Below, piece after piece: positions 6,360 through 8,265 of a stretch of DNA of 8,265 nucleotides. The notes under the pieces were generated by a model that was not told where the DNA came from, ran no database searches, and saw nothing but the letters and a program-made list of their open reading frames with translations. Origin of the DNA: Bryobacterales bacterium (GTDB lineage: Bacteria; Acidobacteriota; Terriglobia; Bryobacterales; Bryobacteraceae); NCBI GenBank assembly GCA_016789785.1, contig JAEUQE010000309.1, forward strand, positions 1 through 8,265, given 5' to 3'. Each line of letters begins with the position of its first letter. Within the stretch, counting starts at the first letter, position 1. The position numbers and the translations under genes are program-made.

Positions 6360-7424
6360 ATGCGAACTACGCGGCGCAGTGTTCTCGCGGGCCTTGCGTT
6401 GGCCCCCTCAGCTCTTTCTGCCATCAAACTCCCCTCCAAAGTACGGCTCGGACTCCTCGATCTCGAAGGCCACGTCAGCGAAGTCATCAAACCGCTCGAT
6501 CAACTGCCCGACATTGAAGTCGTCGCCATCGCGCACCCCAATGCCGCGACCGTCAAGAAGCAACTGGCGTCGAATCCGCGCCTCGCCTCCGCAAAGCACT
6601 ACACGGACTATCGCCGCATGCTCGACGCTGAAAAGCTCGACATGGTCTCGGTCTGCAATCCCAACGGGCCCCGCGCGCAAGCCATCCTCGCGTGTCTCGA
6701 ACGTAAAGTCCACGTGATTGCCGAAAAGCCGCTTGCCCTCACCCGCGCCGACCTCGACAAGATCCGTAAGTCGCTCGCCGCCGCCGGAACCAAACTGAGT
6801 ACGCTTCTCCCCATGCGTTTTGATTCGTCCTATCTGGCGCTCCACAAATACGCTCCTGAGATCGGCGAGATCATCAACATCACCTCGCAGAAGTCATACA
6901 AAGCCGGCAATCGTGTGGAGTGGATGAAGAAGCAGGCGACCTTCGGAGGCACCATCCCGTGGATCGGCATCCACATGATTGACCTGATGCGCTTCACCAG
7001 CCGCCGCGAGATGACCGAAGCCTTCTCCTATCGTGCACAGATCGGCGCGCCTGCCGGCATTGGCGAGATGGAGAACACCACGGGGTCGCTCTTCCGCCTC
7101 GACAACGGCGGAGTCGCGACGTTGCATATGGACTACTGCCGTCCCGAAACCGCATCCACTCACGGTGACGACCGTCTCCGCCTCGCCGGCACCAAAGGCG
7201 TCCTCGAATTCATGGCTGCCACCGGTGTCACCCTGATGGCGGAGGGCCGCAAGCCCGAGGTCATCCGCGATCTGCCGCCGAAGCAATCGGTGTTCCTCGA
7301 TTTCGTCGAGCATGTCTACAACAACAAGCCGACCATGCTCCCCTTCGAGGACATCTACCGCGCCAACCTCGTCACCATCGCCGCGCAGGAAGCCGCCGTT
7401 TCAGGTCGCGTCACGCGGGTCTGA
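6360..7424 (+). CDS. Tat-exported Gfo/Idh/MocA-family oxidoreductase
   Basis: 354 residues from ATG 6360. It opens with MRTTRRSVLAGLALAPSALS: twin arginines at 5-6 followed by a short hydrophobic segment and Ala-rich end, a Tat signal. The family uses Tat export because NAD(P) is bound before secretion, so a periplasmic site is expected. The Rossmann domain spans ~27-125, with VSVCNPNGPRAQAI (96-109) and the family hallmark AEKPLAL (121-127), whose Lys123 is the usual catalytic/cofactor residue. The C-terminal alpha/beta domain has GGTIPWIGIHMIDLMRF (196-212) with the conserved His205 and Asp208. The glycine-rich loop is atypical: LGLLDLEGH instead of GxGxxG. An ATG at 6327 would put eleven residues, two of them Cys, before the Tat motif, so I prefer 6360. 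Substrate is probably a sugar or derivative and cannot be read from sequence. It is divergent from the heparinase-like gene and convergent with the CocE-like gene, 13 bases away. Confidence 0.9.
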   Translation: MRTTRRSVLAGLALAPSALSAIKLPSKVRLGLLDLEGHVSEVIKPLDQLPDIEVVAIAHPNAATVKKQLASNPRLASAKHYTDYRRMLDAEKLDMVSVCNPNGPRAQAILACLERKVHVIAEKPLALTRADLDKIRKSLAAAGTKLSTLLPMRFDSSYLALHKYAPEIGEIINITSQKSYKAGNRVEWMKKQATFGGTIPWIGIHMIDLMRFTSRREMTEAFSYRAQIGAPAGIGEMENTTGSLFRLDNGGVATLHMDYCRPETASTHGDDRLRLAGTKGVLEFMAATGVTLMAEGRKPEVIRDLPPKQSVFLDFVEHVYNNKPTMLPFEDIYRANLVTIAAQEAAVSGRVTRV

Positions 7425-7437
7425 CTTCCACTCGCGT

Positions 7438-8265
7438 TCAGCGCGCCGGAATCACCGGCAGCAGCACGTGCGACGCGCGCGCGCCCGCATGATGAATCGT
7501 CTGCGTAGCCACCTTCATGTTCGCCGACATCCCAAACGCCTCGCCCGTGTTTGGATTACGGTCGAACTGCGGAAAGTGGCTGCTCGTGATGTCCACGCGC
7601 ACACGATGCCCCTTGAGAAACACATTGCTCGTGCCCACCATGTCGATGGCCATCTCATAGACCTTGCCCGGCTCCATCAACTTCGGCCTGTCCAATCCGT
7701 CACGGTATCGCGCGCGTACAATGCCCTCGGCTACGTTGATGGCGCGGCCATCGGGAAACACATCCACCAGCTTCGCCACGAAGTCCGTATCCGGCGCGTC
7801 GGAGGAGGCATGCAGTACCACCTTCACCGGACCCGTCACCTCCAGGTCTTCCTTCAGAAACTCCGATGTGTACACCAGCACGTCGCCCCGGCTTTCCACT
7901 GGCCGCTGGTCGACAGGACCCGCGACGGTCGGTGTGCCGCAGCAGTTGTTCCCGCCGAGCGAAGGGACAGGATTTACAGGATCGTAGCGATACGTATCCA
8001 CCTTTGAATTTGCCGCCGGTTGATCCCACGACAACGCGCCATCGCCACGGTCGCTGTTGGCTCTGCCTCCGCTCTGGAGGTACATCTTCCGATACTGCGT
8101 GCGCGCCAGCGGGTACTCCTTCTCCTGCCGCCATTCGTTGCGCCCCATTACGTAGAGTGTTACCGGAGGCTCCTTGCTGATCCCGTCATCGCTGCCCTTC
8201 AGCCAGTAATCAAAGAAGCGCAGCGACGCCGCGTCCTCCGCCACATGCGCATGCGTGCCGAAATC
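7438..8265 (-). CDS. CocE/NonD-family (S15-like) hydrolase, C-terminal part, truncated by the window
   Basis: The frame is open to the window end (275 residues visible), so the start and the alpha/beta-hydrolase core with the Ser-Asp-His triad lie outside. The first visible stretch, with LRFFDYWLKGSDDG, is the typical link after the catalytic His of CocE/NonD proteins. VTLYVMGRNEWRQ begins the jelly-roll PepX C-terminal domain. It continues through DVLVYTSEFLKEDLEVTG, VVLHASSDAPDTDFVAKLVDV, INVAEGIVRARYRDG, a VFLKGHRVRVDITSSHFP strand, and NPNTGE. The family includes cocaine esterase, alpha-amino-acid ester hydrolases, glutaryl-7-ACA acylases and X-Pro dipeptidyl peptidases, so it should hydrolyse an ester or amide; the acyl substrate is unknown. 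Many relatives are secreted, but the N-terminus is not visible. The stop TGA (7440-7438) lies 13 bases from the end of the convergent oxidoreductase gene. Confidence 0.88.
   Translation of the reverse strand, partial: DFGTHAHVAEDAASLRFFDYWLKGSDDGISKEPPVTLYVMGRNEWRQEKEYPLARTQYRKMYLQSGGRANSDRGDGALSWDQPAANSKVDTYRYDPVNPVPSLGGNNCCGTPTVAGPVDQRPVESRGDVLVYTSEFLKEDLEVTGPVKVVLHASSDAPDTDFVAKLVDVFPDGRAINVAEGIVRARYRDGLDRPKLMEPGKVYEMAIDMVGTSNVFLKGHRVRVDITSSHFPQFDRNPNTGEAFGMSANMKVATQTIHHAGARASHVLLPVIPAR

Noticed and set aside
7445..7459. Hairpin GCCGG-N5-CCGGC near the convergent gene ends as a bidirectional terminator
   Set aside because: Only five base pairs, lies inside the hydrolase coding sequence, and has no U-tract on either strand.
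1..8265. An undescribed defence, mobile or biosynthetic system
   Set aside because: All six genes belong to known families. There are no small unknown genes between them, no repeats, no recombinase and no toxin-antitoxin pair.

Overview
The window reads as high-GC bacterial chromosome with six genes, two of them cut by the window edges, and no visible mobile element, phage gene, CRISPR array, rRNA or tRNA. The mix is a GH106-type rhamnosidase-like glycosidase, a heparinase II/III-like protein, a Tat-exported Gfo/Idh/MocA oxidoreductase and a CocE/NonD hydrolase beside two housekeeping enzymes. This fits a polysaccharide-degrading soil or sediment bacterium. My best guess is Acidobacteriota (Solibacter/Bryobacter-like), with Verrucomicrobiota or Planctomycetota as alternatives. 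This is inference from gene content and base composition; no marker gene is present.

Layout. 2-1549 (+) is the C-terminal half or so of a GH106-like glycosyl hydrolase. 1588-2751 (+) is a PLP-dependent cysteine desulfurase/selenocysteine lyase-type enzyme. 2752-2963 is intergenic, with a stem-loop and a promoter that carries an inverted repeat. 2964-4100 (+) is aspartate-semialdehyde dehydrogenase (asd). 4101-4316 is a convergent intergenic region with little structure. 4317-6185 (-) is a secreted heparinase II/III-like protein. 6186-6359 is a divergent promoter region. 6360-7424 (+) is a Tat-exported Gfo/Idh/MocA oxidoreductase. 7438-8265 (-) is the C-terminal part of a CocE/NonD-family hydrolase, converging on the oxidoreductase with a 13-base gap.

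How the genes fit together. The outer and right-hand genes suggest extracytoplasmic breakdown and modification of plant or microbial polysaccharides (rhamnose- and uronate-containing glycans). The heparinase-like and oxidoreductase genes are divergently transcribed from one shared region. The desulfurase and asd look like independent housekeeping genes with their own promoters, not parts of one pathway. The most notable recurring signal is a -10-like hexamer 6-7 bases in front of the preferred start codon of all four genes whose start is visible. That would make their transcripts essentially leaderless. There is also a change in G/C strand bias near 4.1-4.3 kb. I did not find a convincing new multi-gene system here.
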